Shown here piece after piece: positions 7,164-7,227 of a stretch of DNA of 7,227 nucleotides (positions within the stretch are counted from its first letter, which is position 1; each line of letters starts with the position of its first letter). This DNA is from an uncultured Prevotella sp. GTDB lineage: Bacteria; Bacteroidota; Bacteroidia; Bacteroidales; Bacteroidaceae. The translations under genes and the position numbers were made by a program. The stretch spans positions 1 to 7,227 of the forward strand of contig CALZDK010000103.1 in the NCBI GenBank assembly GCA_945637645.1, given 5' to 3'. Under the pieces are notes generated by a model that was not told the DNA's origin, searched no databases, and worked only from the letters and a program-made list of their open reading frames with translations.

Positions 7164-7192
7164 AGAATGAAGAGTTAAGAATGAAGAATTAT
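7161..7192 (+). repeat. AAGAATGA-type purine-rich short repeat, 3' copy
   Basis: Tandem units TGAAGAATGA, AGAGTTAAGA and ATGAAGAATTA run directly out of the last gene. Bases 7161-7175 are identical to 59-73 in the 5' copy. The TGA that ends the preceding gene is the first triplet of the repeat. The same kind of sequence is familiar from intergenic regions of Bacteroides and Prevotella, though this is recollection and not a search result. Confidence 0.6.
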
Positions 7193-7227
7193 TTTGCAAA
7201 CGAGAGCAGAGCCAAGCTCGCTTGAGC
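7193..7227. other. Intergenic tail with small overlapping palindromes
   Basis: No coding frame of interest is visible. GAGC (7209-7212) can pair with GCTC (7216-7219) across a three-base loop, or GCTC (7216-7219) with GAGC (7224-7227) across a four-base loop; the two hairpins are mutually exclusive. There is no following T-run inside the window, so it is not a convincing intrinsic terminator as seen. The structure may continue past the window edge. Confidence 0.25.

Noticed and set aside
7189..7198. Possible Bacteroidota -7 promoter element (TAnnTTTG) in TTATTTTGCA
   Set aside because: The spacing does not match the consensus, and no -33 TTTG at the right distance is visible in the repeat-rich DNA upstream.
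7204..7227. Intrinsic terminator after the operon
   Set aside because: The stems are only four base pairs, compete with each other and have no T-run within the window, so a terminator cannot be supported.

Overview
The window looks like chromosomal DNA of a gut or oral Bacteroidota, most probably Prevotella or a close Bacteroidales relative. The evidence is base composition near 50% GC, short Bacteroidota-style lipoprotein signals, protein families I know mainly from Bacteroidales (a PD40 propeller lipoprotein with CxxCH, a DUF6057-like membrane protein and a FimB/Mfa2-like lipoprotein), and dispersed AAGAATGA-type repeats like those between Bacteroides and Prevotella genes. Assignments rest on reading the proteins by eye; no database search was possible.

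Layout: positions 1-75 are the 3' end of an unidentified plus-strand gene. Five plus-strand genes follow with gaps of only 2 to 13 bases, so they almost certainly form one operon: (1) 65-1549, a lipoprotein with one CxxCH heme-c motif and a PD40/TolB-like beta-propeller; (2) 1553-3364, a large polytopic membrane protein with a C-terminal helical-repeat domain; (3) 3369-4835, a second lipoprotein paralogous to gene 1; (4) 4838-5698, a small FimB/Mfa2-like lipoprotein; (5) 5712-7163, a second membrane protein paralogous to gene 2 but shorter. No gene-free stretch exceeds about 65 bases, and the minus-strand ORFs are shadows.

The main finding is a duplicated two-gene module: [CxxCH propeller lipoprotein + multi-pass membrane protein] occurs twice in tandem, with a fimbrillin-anchor-like lipoprotein inserted in the second copy. 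Both lipoproteins keep the heme motif and flanking residues, which suggests monoheme c-type cytochromes fused to a propeller. The positive-inside rule puts the helical-repeat domains of both membrane proteins on the periplasmic side, where the lipoproteins also reside. A working model is an envelope complex in which each heme-propeller lipoprotein docks on its membrane partner, with gene 4 as an accessory subunit. Its biochemical function is unknown to me.

The operon is bracketed by two copies of a short purine-rich repeat sharing 15 identical bases (59-73 and 7161-7175). The upstream gene and gene 5 both take their stop codons from this repeat, and gene 1 starts inside it.
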